The translations under genes and the position numbers were made by a program. Of a DNA stretch of 64,000 bases, positions 52,210 through 59,843 are shown piece by piece. Position 1 is the stretch's first letter; the number at the start of each line of letters is the position of its first letter. Under the pieces are notes generated by a model, which did not search any database, was not told the origin of the DNA, and worked only from the letters and a program-made list of their open reading frames with translations. Source of the stretch: Streptomyces aquilus (GTDB taxonomy: Bacteria; Actinomycetota; Actinomycetes; Streptomycetales; Streptomycetaceae); NCBI RefSeq assembly GCF_003955715.1, contig NZ_CP034463.1, forward strand, positions 3,844,001 through 3,908,000. Direction: 5' to 3'.

Positions 52210-53229
52210 GTGATCGCCTCCGTCGTCCGCGTGCCCTGGCACACCGCCCACGGCGGCTACGACCGCCTGCTGGACCACCTGCCCGACGTCCGCCGCATCG
52301 CCCCGCCCCGACACCCGGGTGCGCGGCTGGCCTTCACTGCCGCCCACCGCGTGCTCGGTCCTCAGTGCCCTCTGCCGTTCTACCCGGCCGAGCACTTCGC
52401 CACAGATCTGCGCGTCCTCACCTCCCGCCAGCCTGCGCACGTGCTGTACGGGGACGAGCAGTTCTGGTTCTCCCGTCACCGCACCAGGCCGACGGCCGTC
52501 ACCTACCACCAGCCACCCGACCAACTTGCAGGGCTGGTGCCGATGCGGGTATGGCGGCGCCTGGCTTCGCGGGCCGAGCAGATCATCGTCCTCGACCCTC
52601 ATCAGCAGGCGTTCTTCTGCAACCTGATTCCGGAGAAGCGCGTGCACCTGGTGCCGCACGGCATCGACACCGCTGCCTTCACGCCCGCCGCCACAGCGCC
52701 GGAGCCCGGCCGGCCGCTGGTGCTGACCGTCGGCTGGTGGCTGCGCGACTTCGGCACCCTCGATGCTGTCCACCACCTCCTGCACCGCCGCCACGGCGGA
52801 GAGATCGAGCTGACTGTCGTCACCCGGCAGGCCGCCTCGCGCCCCTGGCACCCGGCCGCCCGCGTACTCGAAGGGATCAGCGAGCAGGAACTGATCAGCC
52901 TGTACCGGCGGGCGGCGTTCTTGCTGCTGCCCCTGAACGGGGCGAGCGCCAACAACGCTCTGCTGGAAGCGCTCGCCTGCGGTACCCCGGCCGTCGTCAC
53001 GGATATCGGCGGCATCCAGCACTACACCGGAAACGGCCCGTCAGCCGTCCTCGTCCCACCCGGCGACGTCCCGGCCGCAGCCGACGCCGCCGACAAGCTC
53101 CTTGCCGAGCTGGGCACCGCCGACCACACCGCACGGCGCGTGGCCGCCCGGGAGCGGGCCGAGTCCTTCGCCTGGCCGCTGGTCGCCGACCAAGTGCGCA
53201 CCGTCTACCGGCTGCTGGGGGAAGGATGA
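52210..53229 (+). CDS. Glycosyltransferase, GT-B fold (group 1 / GT4-like)
   Basis: 339 residues, GTG start 5 bases after the kinase stop; an in-frame GTG 9 bases upstream is possible. The N-domain has HTAHGGYDRLLDHLP. The linker strand is LVPHGIDTAAFTP. The C-domain has LVLTVGWWLRDFG and the nucleotide-sugar motif LLLPLNGASANNALLEALAC, ending in GTPAVVTDIGG (E-x7-E with Glu-Ala-Leu-Ala-Cys-Gly). It transfers sugar from a nucleotide donor in the cytosol. With UGM encoded upstream, UDP-galactofuranose is one candidate donor. The stop overlaps the next start by ATGA. Confidence 0.9.
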   Translation: MIASVVRVPWHTAHGGYDRLLDHLPDVRRIAPPRHPGARLAFTAAHRVLGPQCPLPFYPAEHFATDLRVLTSRQPAHVLYGDEQFWFSRHRTRPTAVTYHQPPDQLAGLVPMRVWRRLASRAEQIIVLDPHQQAFFCNLIPEKRVHLVPHGIDTAAFTPAATAPEPGRPLVLTVGWWLRDFGTLDAVHHLLHRRHGGEIELTVVTRQAASRPWHPAARVLEGISEQELISLYRRAAFLLLPLNGASANNALLEALACGTPAVVTDIGGIQHYTGNGPSAVLVPPGDVPAAADAADKLLAELGTADHTARRVAARERAESFAWPLVADQVRTVYRLLGEG

Positions 53230-54812
53230 GCGCCGCCAACGTGTGGTTGGACGTTGTGGTGCCGGTGCTCGTGACCGGGCTGCTGGTCCGCGCGGTCTGG
53301 GCCGCCCTCGCGGTCGAGGCGAGTGCGCGGTGGCTGCTGTCCGCCTCCGCCCACCGCCCCGCCGACGAGGATGGGGAGGCGCCGTGGCTGGTGGTGCTGC
53401 TACCGATGCTCCGCGAACAGGCCGTCGCCGCCCAGTCGATCGCCGCGTTCACCGGGCTCGACTACCCCACCGGCCGGGCGGCCGTCGCGGTCATCACCAC
53501 CGAACGCGAGCAGACTGCCCGCGCCCAGCACCGCGCTCGCCTACCGGAGCTCGCCGCGCTGCCCATACTGACGGCATCCCAGCTGCGGGGCCTGTTCCCC
53601 GCCGCTCGCTGCCCCGCCGTTGCTGACACCGTCAACACCACCCCGCCCGGCGAACGCCTGGAGGTGCTGACTGAGCGGTTCGACGCCGAGCCGAGCACCG
53701 CCGACATCGTGACCGCCCTGGCCACCGGCCCCACGAGCGGGCTGCCGCTGGCGCATCTGCACCAGCCCGACGTCGGGGGCCGAAAGCCCGGACAGCTCAA
53801 CTTCGCCCTCGACCGCCTCCCCGACCTGCTCGGGCCGCTCGGCTGGTGCGAGGACACCCACGCCCACGACACCTTCGTCCTGGTCTACGACGCCGACGCC
53901 GTCCCCGACACGGCCACCCTGACCGCCTTCGCCGACGCCGCCGCAGCCCACCGGGCACGCATCGGCCGGACGCCGGCACTGATACAGCAACAGCGGCTCC
54001 CTCTGCTCACCCGCCGCCCCTTCCCGCGCGGCATGGCCGGCCTGCTGCTGACCGAGGAGTGGGTATACCAGCTGCGGCGCTCCCTCGGCATCGAACTCGC
54101 CCGCGTACGCCTCCACCAGTGGCTCACCCGCTCCCGGCTCCCGGAGCCGGTCCGGACGTGGCTGCGGCCGATGGTGTACGCCGTCGGATGCGGCATGGCC
54201 GTCCACCTCCCGGCCCTGCGCAGGCTCGGCGGCTTCCCCGAACCGATGGAAGACCTCGGCACCGGTCACCGCCTCTCCCTCCTCGGCGCCGACTTCGCAC
54301 CGTCCACCGCTCTCGTCCTCGACGAGCCCTACACCGACACCGCCGGACTGACCAACCTCCACGCGCTCGCCTTCACCGCGTCGGCACGACCTGACCGCCA
54401 CGCCCGAGAGATCGCCCACCTGCCCAGCGCCCTCCCCCGGCCGGCCAGGGCCGCCCTCGTACTGCGGGAGTGGGCGGACGAAGCCGCCTGGCTCGTCGGC
54501 GCACCGCTGCTGACCGCCGCCGTGGCCAGCGCCTGGTGGGCAGGCCCTCTCTGGGCCGGGCTCGCCGCAGCCGGCGTCCTCCTTCACGGCCCCATCACCA
54601 CCTGCCGGCTGCTCGCCCTGGCACCGGCTCTGCACCACCGCGTTATCCCGCCCGCCACCACCGAGCCACCGCCGCGCGCTGCCCCAGCGCGTGCGATCGC
54701 GGTCGTCGCGGCCAGCCCCTTCCAGCCCTTCATCCGGCTGGGCGGGCCCTGGCGGCTGATCTGGGCCAAGGCCACCGGACGCCGCCTCGGCTTCGGCAAG
54801 ACTGAACGCTGA
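53226..54812 (+). CDS. Membrane glycosyltransferase, GT-A/GT2-like
   Basis: 528 residues. An N-terminal helix (VVVPVLVTGLLVRAVWAAL) is followed by a GT2-like domain with WLVVLLPMLREQ, the DxD in LVYDADAVPD, QLNFALDRL and MEDLGTGHRLSLLG as the acceptor/base motif. A hydrophobic pair near 430-490 (LLTAAVASAWWAGPLWAGLAA) anchors the C-terminus. It is longer than simple GT2 enzymes because of an insertion around 130-190. The likely role is sugar transfer at the cytosolic membrane face. ATG start overlaps the preceding stop by ATGA. Confidence 0.85.
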   Translation: MSAANVWLDVVVPVLVTGLLVRAVWAALAVEASARWLLSASAHRPADEDGEAPWLVVLLPMLREQAVAAQSIAAFTGLDYPTGRAAVAVITTEREQTARAQHRARLPELAALPILTASQLRGLFPAARCPAVADTVNTTPPGERLEVLTERFDAEPSTADIVTALATGPTSGLPLAHLHQPDVGGRKPGQLNFALDRLPDLLGPLGWCEDTHAHDTFVLVYDADAVPDTATLTAFADAAAAHRARIGRTPALIQQQRLPLLTRRPFPRGMAGLLLTEEWVYQLRRSLGIELARVRLHQWLTRSRLPEPVRTWLRPMVYAVGCGMAVHLPALRRLGGFPEPMEDLGTGHRLSLLGADFAPSTALVLDEPYTDTAGLTNLHALAFTASARPDRHAREIAHLPSALPRPARAALVLREWADEAAWLVGAPLLTAAVASAWWAGPLWAGLAAAGVLLHGPITTCRLLALAPALHHRVIPPATTEPPPRAAPARAIAVVAASPFQPFIRLGGPWRLIWAKATGRRLGFGKTER

Positions 54813-54846
54813 ACACCTCAACCTCCAAGCAAGAGTGGGAGCCCCC

Positions 54847-55317
54847 GTGGCTGAAACCGTTACCGCGACCGTCCGCAACGCCGCCAAGGCCGTCGTCCTC
54901 CATGACGGCCACGTCCTGCTCCAGCGCGCCCACTGGGAGGGACAGGACTGCTACTTCCTTCCCGGCGGAGGCCAGCACCCCGGCGAAGCCCTCGGCACCA
55001 CGGTCCGCCGCGAGGTCCACGAGGAAACCGGCCTGGACGTCACGCCCGAGCGCCTGCTGTGGCTGCGCGAGTACATCGGCGCCCACCACGGCGGCGCCCC
55101 GGAGGACCACCGGGTTGAAGCGATCTTCCTGTGCCGGCCCGAAGGCGACCCGGGCCCGCTCGGCGGCCACGCCGAAGACGACGTGCAGACCGGGCTCGAA
55201 TGGGTGGAGCTAGAGAAGGTTCCCGGCCTCAACCTCCTGCCCCAGGGCCTGCGGGGACCGATCGCCGACCTCGCCCACGGCGAGCCTCCCACCCGCTACC
55301 TCGGCGACATCGCCTGA
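54847..55317 (+). CDS. Nudix hydrolase
   Basis: 156 residues from a GTG preceded by GGGAG; another in-frame GTG lies 12 bases upstream. The box GGQHPGEALGTTVRREVHEE then TGL is a perfect Nudix signature. AAKAVVLHDGHVLLQRAHWEG and a C-terminal VPGLNLLPQGLRG fit ADP-sugar or nucleotide-sugar pyrophosphatases. Its place in a nucleotide-sugar operon suggests control or clean-up of an activated sugar. The stop lies 2 bases before the next start. Confidence 0.92.
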   Translation: MAETVTATVRNAAKAVVLHDGHVLLQRAHWEGQDCYFLPGGGQHPGEALGTTVRREVHEETGLDVTPERLLWLREYIGAHHGGAPEDHRVEAIFLCRPEGDPGPLGGHAEDDVQTGLEWVELEKVPGLNLLPQGLRGPIADLAHGEPPTRYLGDIA

Positions 55318-55319
55318 CT

Positions 55320-56090
55320 ATGAGGATCGACGGCCGCGTCCCCGACGACGCCACCGAAATCACCACCGGCCAGGCCAACCGCGTCTGGTACATCGGCGGA
55401 CGCGAGCCGTACATCCTCAAGCACTACAGCGACCCGGCCCGTGCCGCCAACGAGGCCGCCGCCCTCGCCCTCCTCACCCACCACCGGGCCCCCAGCCCCC
55501 GCCTGCTGCACGCCGACGTCGAAAGGCAGCCGGCCTGGACCGCCCAGAGCGTCGTCCAGGCCGAGCCCGTTCCCGCCGACCAGTTCCTGGATGAACTCGT
55601 CGGCCCCCTCGCCGCAGTCCACGCCATCCCCGGAACCCACTTCGGGCGCCTCGCCGGAGCCACCCGCCACCACACCTGGCGCGACTACCTCCACGACCGC
55701 CTGAACCTCTACACAGCCACGGCACCCGATCTCGCTACTGCCGCAGCAGCCCTGCGCCGAGACCTCGACCGAGTGAACCTCGAGATCGAGCCCCGGCTGC
55801 TCCACCACGACCTCCAGCCCGGACACCTCCTCCGCGTCCCAGAGGGTCCACGGCTCCTGCTGGACTGGGAACTCGCCGCTTTCGGCGACCCGATATCCGA
55901 CCTCGCCCGCCTCGCCGTACGTCTACGTCTGCTCTCACCTCAGCCCATGCTCACCCATAGGCCCGCCCCAGCCGATCAGCGGCGCCTGGACCTGTACTGG
56001 CGCCTCCATCTCCTCGCCGATGCGGCTCTGGGTACCGACCCGGGAGTCCGCGCACACGCCCTGGCTCTCACCACCGGCACCAGTACATGA
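55320..56090 (+). CDS. APH/choline-kinase-family phosphotransferase
   Basis: 256 residues, ATG start. Protein-kinase-like fold: YILKHYSDPARAANEAAALALL (Lys and Glu of the N-lobe), the catalytic loop LLHHDLQPGHLL with Asp (the usual metal-binding Asn is His here), and LLLDWELAAFGDPISDLARL supplying the second Asp. It probably phosphorylates a small molecule such as a sugar, alcohol or aminoglycoside. It is the final gene of the UGM operon, so a biosynthetic or self-resistance kinase is equally likely. Confidence 0.85.
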   Translation: MRIDGRVPDDATEITTGQANRVWYIGGREPYILKHYSDPARAANEAAALALLTHHRAPSPRLLHADVERQPAWTAQSVVQAEPVPADQFLDELVGPLAAVHAIPGTHFGRLAGATRHHTWRDYLHDRLNLYTATAPDLATAAAALRRDLDRVNLEIEPRLLHHDLQPGHLLRVPEGPRLLLDWELAAFGDPISDLARLAVRLRLLSPQPMLTHRPAPADQRRLDLYWRLHLLADAALGTDPGVRAHALALTTGTST

Positions 56091-56300
56091 GGTGAACAGC
56101 CGCAGGTGGCTTCGACAGTCTTGACTGGCCCCGCGCGTCAGCTTGCCAAGTGAGGTCAGGAAGTGCTGGCAGAGCCACGCGGGCCCGTCATCGGCCGTCG
56201 AGGCGGAAACGAGCAGCCGAGTAGCGCACTATGGGGCAAAATCCCGATGGCCGTCAGCGAAGAGGGAGTTGGTGAGACTCAGCCAGCGCCTGAAGGAGTC

Positions 56301-56867
56301 CTACACCCGCGTGGTGGACTGCCACTCTCGATCGAGGATCGCGTGCACGACGGAGTCCCGCCATTTGCCGCCTTTCAGGACGTGCTCGCGGATCGCTCCT
56401 TCCTCAACCATGCCGACAGCAGCCATCGTCTTGGCCGAGGCGTCGTTAAGAGGAGATCGCGCTCCCCAGATGCGGTGAAGACCCAAATCGTCGAACCCGA
56501 CGCTGAGTAGCAACCGCACCATCTCCACGCCGTATCCGACGCCCCAGGCATCTGGACGCAGTGCGAAGCCCATGGTGGCTCCGCGCTGCTGATGTGGATC
56601 GGCGGCGAGACGGCCGAACCCGATCAACTCGTTCGTGTCCCGTTCGATGACGGCGAGCGCGTATTCGATGCGCGGAGTCGCTCTCGCCGAGGCAATCGAC
56701 CTGGCCGCCATCTGGGCCACCTCTTCACGGCTACGCGGTTCGAACGACAGGTGCTCCGTAGCTTCGGGGCTGCCGTAGATGGCCAGCACCGCATCCACGT
56801 CCTTAACGGCGAGTTCACGCACAGCAAGGCGTGGGCTAGAACGATCGACCGGATGCATGGAATACAT
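56301..56867 (-). CDS. GNAT N-acetyltransferase (RimJ/RimL type)
   Basis: 188 residues, ATG start with AAAGGGA seven bases before it; longer GTG starts lie inside the upstream gene. The fold is that of ribosomal-protein and small-molecule acetyltransferases: LAVRELAVKDVDAVLAIY, IGFGRLAADP, the acetyl-CoA loop RPDAWGVGYGVEMVRLLL and LHRIWGARSPLNDASAKTM. The start codon overlaps the phosphotransferase stop by one base (TGATG), so the two are coupled. Substrate unknown. Confidence 0.9.
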   Translation of the reverse strand: MYSMHPVDRSSPRLAVRELAVKDVDAVLAIYGSPEATEHLSFEPRSREEVAQMAARSIASARATPRIEYALAVIERDTNELIGFGRLAADPHQQRGATMGFALRPDAWGVGYGVEMVRLLLSVGFDDLGLHRIWGARSPLNDASAKTMAAVGMVEEGAIREHVLKGGKWRDSVVHAILDREWQSTTRV

Positions 56868-57748
56868 CACATGATCCCTTTCCAGCTCCACGGACGCGGC
56901 TCGGCACGACCGCGCAGGCAGTCAACGCGGTACTGAGCCTCAGCCTGCCGCTCGGGCCGCGTCGCGGCGTACTGGGCCGCGTATGTGGTCATGCGCAACT
57001 CACGAACCCCGGCGAGAAGGCCGTACCCCTCCCACTTCGTGACGTCCATGCCGTACGCAGCACAGAACTCGGCATACGCCGCTGCGGTCACGGTGCCGGT
57101 CGTGGACACTTTGACCGCCATGGACACCAGATCCCACTCTGGCGGCCCGACGGAGGCACGCTCGAAGTCCAGCAGTACCGGACCGTCCACCGTACGCACG
57201 ACATTGCCCACCCATGCATCGCCGTGCACGACACACTCGGGCAGGCCCCGAGGCCGGTGCTCCCACTGCTCGCGAAGTTCGGCATGCCGATCCCGTAGCC
57301 AGGCGCGATCGTCCTCCGTCAGCGACGTGGCCGCCTCGATACGCTCGGTCACTCGGACGAACGGGTCCAGCCGGTCGAGCGGCAGGTCCGGGACCGGCAA
57401 CGGGTGGAGTTGCATCAGCAGCGTGACAACGTCCATGACGCTGCCGGTCTCGTGCGGCGGGAGCTCGGCCCAAAAAGTCACGGGCCGTCCTCCGGCCTCG
57501 ATGGGCTGCTCGGACGGCAATGCGCGCACGGCCGACACTCCGTTGTCGGCGAGCCACCGGGCCACGAGGACCTCGCGCAAGGCAGCCTTCCACTGGCCGG
57601 CGCGGGCAATACGGACGATTACGTTGCTGCCAAGGCGCCAGATCTCGTTCTCGGCGAGGCGGACGGGCTCGGCACCTGCGGGGTCGAAGCCTGCTAGGGC
57701 GCAGGCTTCTTCTAATACAGCGCGGGCGGCTACAGCCGAGATCGTCAT
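56867..57748 (-). CDS. Aminoglycoside-phosphotransferase-family kinase
   Basis: 293 residues. N-lobe LAENEIWRLGSNVIVRIARAGQ, catalytic loop CVVHGDAWVGNVV with His-Gly-Asp and the Asn metal ligand, then VLLDFERASVGPPEWDLV. All key residues of the APH family are in place. The mRNA is apparently leaderless: TACCTT ends 6 bases before the ATG. The gene is coupled to a GNAT gene, a pairing reminiscent of modification and resistance functions, but no antibiotic substrate can be inferred. Confidence 0.92.
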   Translation of the reverse strand: MTISAVAARAVLEEACALAGFDPAGAEPVRLAENEIWRLGSNVIVRIARAGQWKAALREVLVARWLADNGVSAVRALPSEQPIEAGGRPVTFWAELPPHETGSVMDVVTLLMQLHPLPVPDLPLDRLDPFVRVTERIEAATSLTEDDRAWLRDRHAELREQWEHRPRGLPECVVHGDAWVGNVVRTVDGPVLLDFERASVGPPEWDLVSMAVKVSTTGTVTAAAYAEFCAAYGMDVTKWEGYGLLAGVRELRMTTYAAQYAATRPERQAEAQYRVDCLRGRAEPRPWSWKGIM

Positions 57749-57752
57749 ATCA

Positions 57753-57767
57753 GCAAGGTAGTCGTGA
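57753..57767 (-). promoter_or_regulatory. Leaderless promoter of the APH gene (copy 1 of an identical 15-mer)
   Basis: On the minus strand TCACGACTACCTTGC includes a TACCTT -10 hexamer 6 bases before the start codon. The same 15 bases occur at the same distance from the gene at 58288. Confidence 0.65.
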
Positions 57768-57820
57768 GTCGATTGCGCTGGTGAGGGTTACATCGCCTGA
57801 CCAGCCTGGCGCCAGACTGC

Positions 57821-58288
57821 CTACTCGCCCTTGGGCTCGCCTGCGGCCAGCCTCGGTCCGATCCGGGCGCACCGAGCGGCGTAAGCCTGAAGATGCAGAC
57901 TCTCGAATTCGGCTCGGTCCCAGTCCTCTGGCCGCACCTCCCCGTCCGGCCAGATGTACGCCAACCCGTGGCCGCCGGTCGAGAGAGCCACCTCCCGCAA
58001 CTCGTACCGGTTGTCCTCGAACGAGTCGAGCAACGTCCATTCCTGGTCGGTCAGGTTGGTGAGCACGAGGCCAGCCGCGGCGGTTCCGGGCGCGGCAACG
58101 AGGCCGGGATAGACCCGGCCCTCGAGCGCGGCAGCGCGCCACCCCGGTGTGGAAGCCGGAATGTAGGCCGGTACTCGCCCCAACAGAGCTTCGAGGACGA
58201 CAGCGAACTGGAGCGTGCCGTAAACGAAGAGTTCGCCAGGCGCATCGGAGAGGCGATCGAGACGGCTGGAAGGCTGGACCAAGGTCAT
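57821..58288 (-). CDS. Gamma-glutamylcyclotransferase-like (AIG2/GGCT) protein
   Basis: 155 residues. It has the family signature ELFVYGTLQFAVV, RVYPGLVAAPG, LVLTNLTDQEWTLLDSFED and NRYELREV. Members cleave gamma-glutamyl amides to 5-oxoproline or act on gamma-glutamyl adducts of biosynthetic intermediates. The ATG is 6 bases after a TACCTT -10 element, so the transcript is apparently leaderless. A longer ORF start upstream would run through this promoter. Confidence 0.88.
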   Translation of the reverse strand: MTLVQPSSRLDRLSDAPGELFVYGTLQFAVVLEALLGRVPAYIPASTPGWRAAALEGRVYPGLVAAPGTAAAGLVLTNLTDQEWTLLDSFEDNRYELREVALSTGGHGLAYIWPDGEVRPEDWDRAEFESLHLQAYAARCARIGPRLAAGEPKGE

Positions 58289-58292
58289 TCCT

Positions 58293-58307
58293 GCAAGGTA
58301 GTCGTGA
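58293..58307 (-). promoter_or_regulatory. Leaderless promoter of the GGCT-like gene (copy 2 of an identical 15-mer)
   Basis: Identical to 57753-57767 (TCACGACTACCTTGC on the minus strand) and again five bases from the start codon, giving a TACCTT -10 at the same spacing. Confidence 0.65.
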
Positions 58308-58443
58308 TCCGTCGGCGCGGGTATGCCGTCTCCTCCATGTGACAACGGGGGTGGCACGGTGAACCGGCCGCGCGTGGTTCGCCCGGGATGGGCGTCCCGT
58401 CCGGGAAGCCGCGCACAGCATTGCCAGCCGCTCGGCGGTACAG

Positions 58444-59235
58444 CTACAGGGTCTCGCCGGGGATGGACAGGTACGTCTCGCGGAGCTCGCTCAGCACAGG
58501 GTGCTCAGCCGACAATTCCTTGTCGTTGATCGCCGACAAGGCGCGTACCCCGATGCTGGTGTTCGTCGCGAAGACCGCCGCCATACGCTTGGCCTGGTCG
58601 ATGGTGATAGGGGCGGTCCGGTGCTCGACGCCGTTGCCGTGCTTCCGCAGGAGGGCCATCGTCACACCGGGCAGCACGGGGGCCTGCGGCCACACCACAG
58701 TCCCGTTGCGGTCGATGAAGCCAACGTTCCAGGTGCCGCCCTCGCTCACGCGACCGTCGCGGCCGACGAACAGCGCGTCGCCGAACCCCGCACGTTGCAC
58801 TGCCCCACGGGCGTGCAGGGCACCGAAGAGACCGACGTGCTTCACCTCCGGCAGGTCGCGCTCGTACGGCACGCTCATGGCGCGCAGCGGCTCCGGGGGC
58901 AGGGCGCCGGCGCCGCGCACCGACACAAGGATGTGCGGCTCGTCAGCGTCGGCCGGGTGTCCCATCTCGACCTTCGGGTCGTAGATCGTGACTCGGACGA
59001 CGCACGGGCCGCTCTGCCCCTCCAGGCCCCGGCGGACGTACTCGCGAACGAGCGTGGCGTCCAGATCCGCGCCCCACACGGTCTTGCAGTCGCGTACGAG
59101 CCGTTCCATGTGCAGCCTCAGGCCCCGGATGCTGCCATCGCCATCGACGCGCATGGACGTGAAGTGACCGAAGTTGGTCAGGGCCAGGGGGAGCAAGTCG
59201 TCTGCGGACATGGGCTTTCCACCGAGAGTTGCCAT
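58444..59235 (-). CDS. PLP-dependent class IV aminotransferase-like protein
   Basis: 263 residues, starting MATLGGKPMSADDLLPLALTNFGHFTSMRV. Class IV features are LHMERLVRDCKTVWG, the PLP-lysine region EVKHVGLFGALHARG, and SEGGTWNVGFID, the equivalent of the TEGSxxN motif of branched-chain and D-amino-acid aminotransferases and aminodeoxychorismate lyase. A later in-frame ATG (MSADDLLP) has a better ribosome-binding site and is an alternative start. It transfers or eliminates an amino group of an unknown substrate. Confidence 0.88.
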   Translation of the reverse strand: MATLGGKPMSADDLLPLALTNFGHFTSMRVDGDGSIRGLRLHMERLVRDCKTVWGADLDATLVREYVRRGLEGQSGPCVVRVTIYDPKVEMGHPADADEPHILVSVRGAGALPPEPLRAMSVPYERDLPEVKHVGLFGALHARGAVQRAGFGDALFVGRDGRVSEGGTWNVGFIDRNGTVVWPQAPVLPGVTMALLRKHGNGVEHRTAPITIDQAKRMAAVFATNTSIGVRALSAINDKELSAEHPVLSELRETYLSIPGETL

Positions 59236-59331
59236 GCCGCCCAGCATGTCAGGACCGTCCGCGCCTTCCTGGCCCCCACCGCTGGCTGAGTCTCGGCGAG
59301 CGGCTGAAGGCCCCCTGTCGAGCACCGAGGG

Positions 59332-59805
59332 TCAGCCCTTCTCTGCCCAGTAGTTCTCCAGCATCTCGCCAGGCCATGCGGGCTCGTGAACCGGGCCGCG
59401 CGGCCCCATCGCAATGAAGAACGGAGACAGGTCGTAAATCTTCGTACCGACCACGGCATCCAGGTCGGTCACCCGCAGACGGAGGCCGTCGACTCCCAAC
59501 AGGCGGGGGAAGGACTGCGCGAGTTGATTGGGGCGCCGGTGATTGCGGTGCGCGAAGGTGCCTGTTGCCGGCCACTGCGGGTTTCCGCGCGGGCTGCGGG
59601 CGTGGTACTCGATGTCGCTCGGGGACGCTTGGTCGAAGTGCCACACGACCACCAGATGAGAGAATTCACGCAGGCCCTGCACTGAGTCGAGTGGGAACTC
59701 ATCCTCATCGAGCTGAATTACCGACTCGATGCCACCCCAATAGTCATCGGAGACCTCCCTACGGCCCGCGACGACTTCCCCGATCGGCTTGATCTCCAAG
59801 GTCAT
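59332..59805 (-). CDS. TsaA/TrmO-like SAM-dependent methyltransferase domain protein
   Basis: 157 residues, ATG start (MTLEIKPIGEVV). It matches the TsaA-like beta-barrel domain of TrmO: LVVVWHFDQ, GTFAHRNHRRPNQLAQS and LDAVVGTKIYDLSPFF. TrmO N6-methylates threonylcarbamoyl-adenosine at position 37 of tRNA. This protein is only the catalytic barrel, without the C-terminal domain of E. coli TrmO, and actinobacterial relatives also occur in biosynthetic loci. The function is therefore either tRNA modification or small-molecule methylation. Confidence 0.85.
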   Translation of the reverse strand: MTLEIKPIGEVVAGRREVSDDYWGGIESVIQLDEDEFPLDSVQGLREFSHLVVVWHFDQASPSDIEYHARSPRGNPQWPATGTFAHRNHRRPNQLAQSFPRLLGVDGLRLRVTDLDAVVGTKIYDLSPFFIAMGPRGPVHEPAWPGEMLENYWAEKG

Positions 59806-59843
59806 GCCCCAGCCTTTCGACTCCATCTCAACGACACTTGCGA

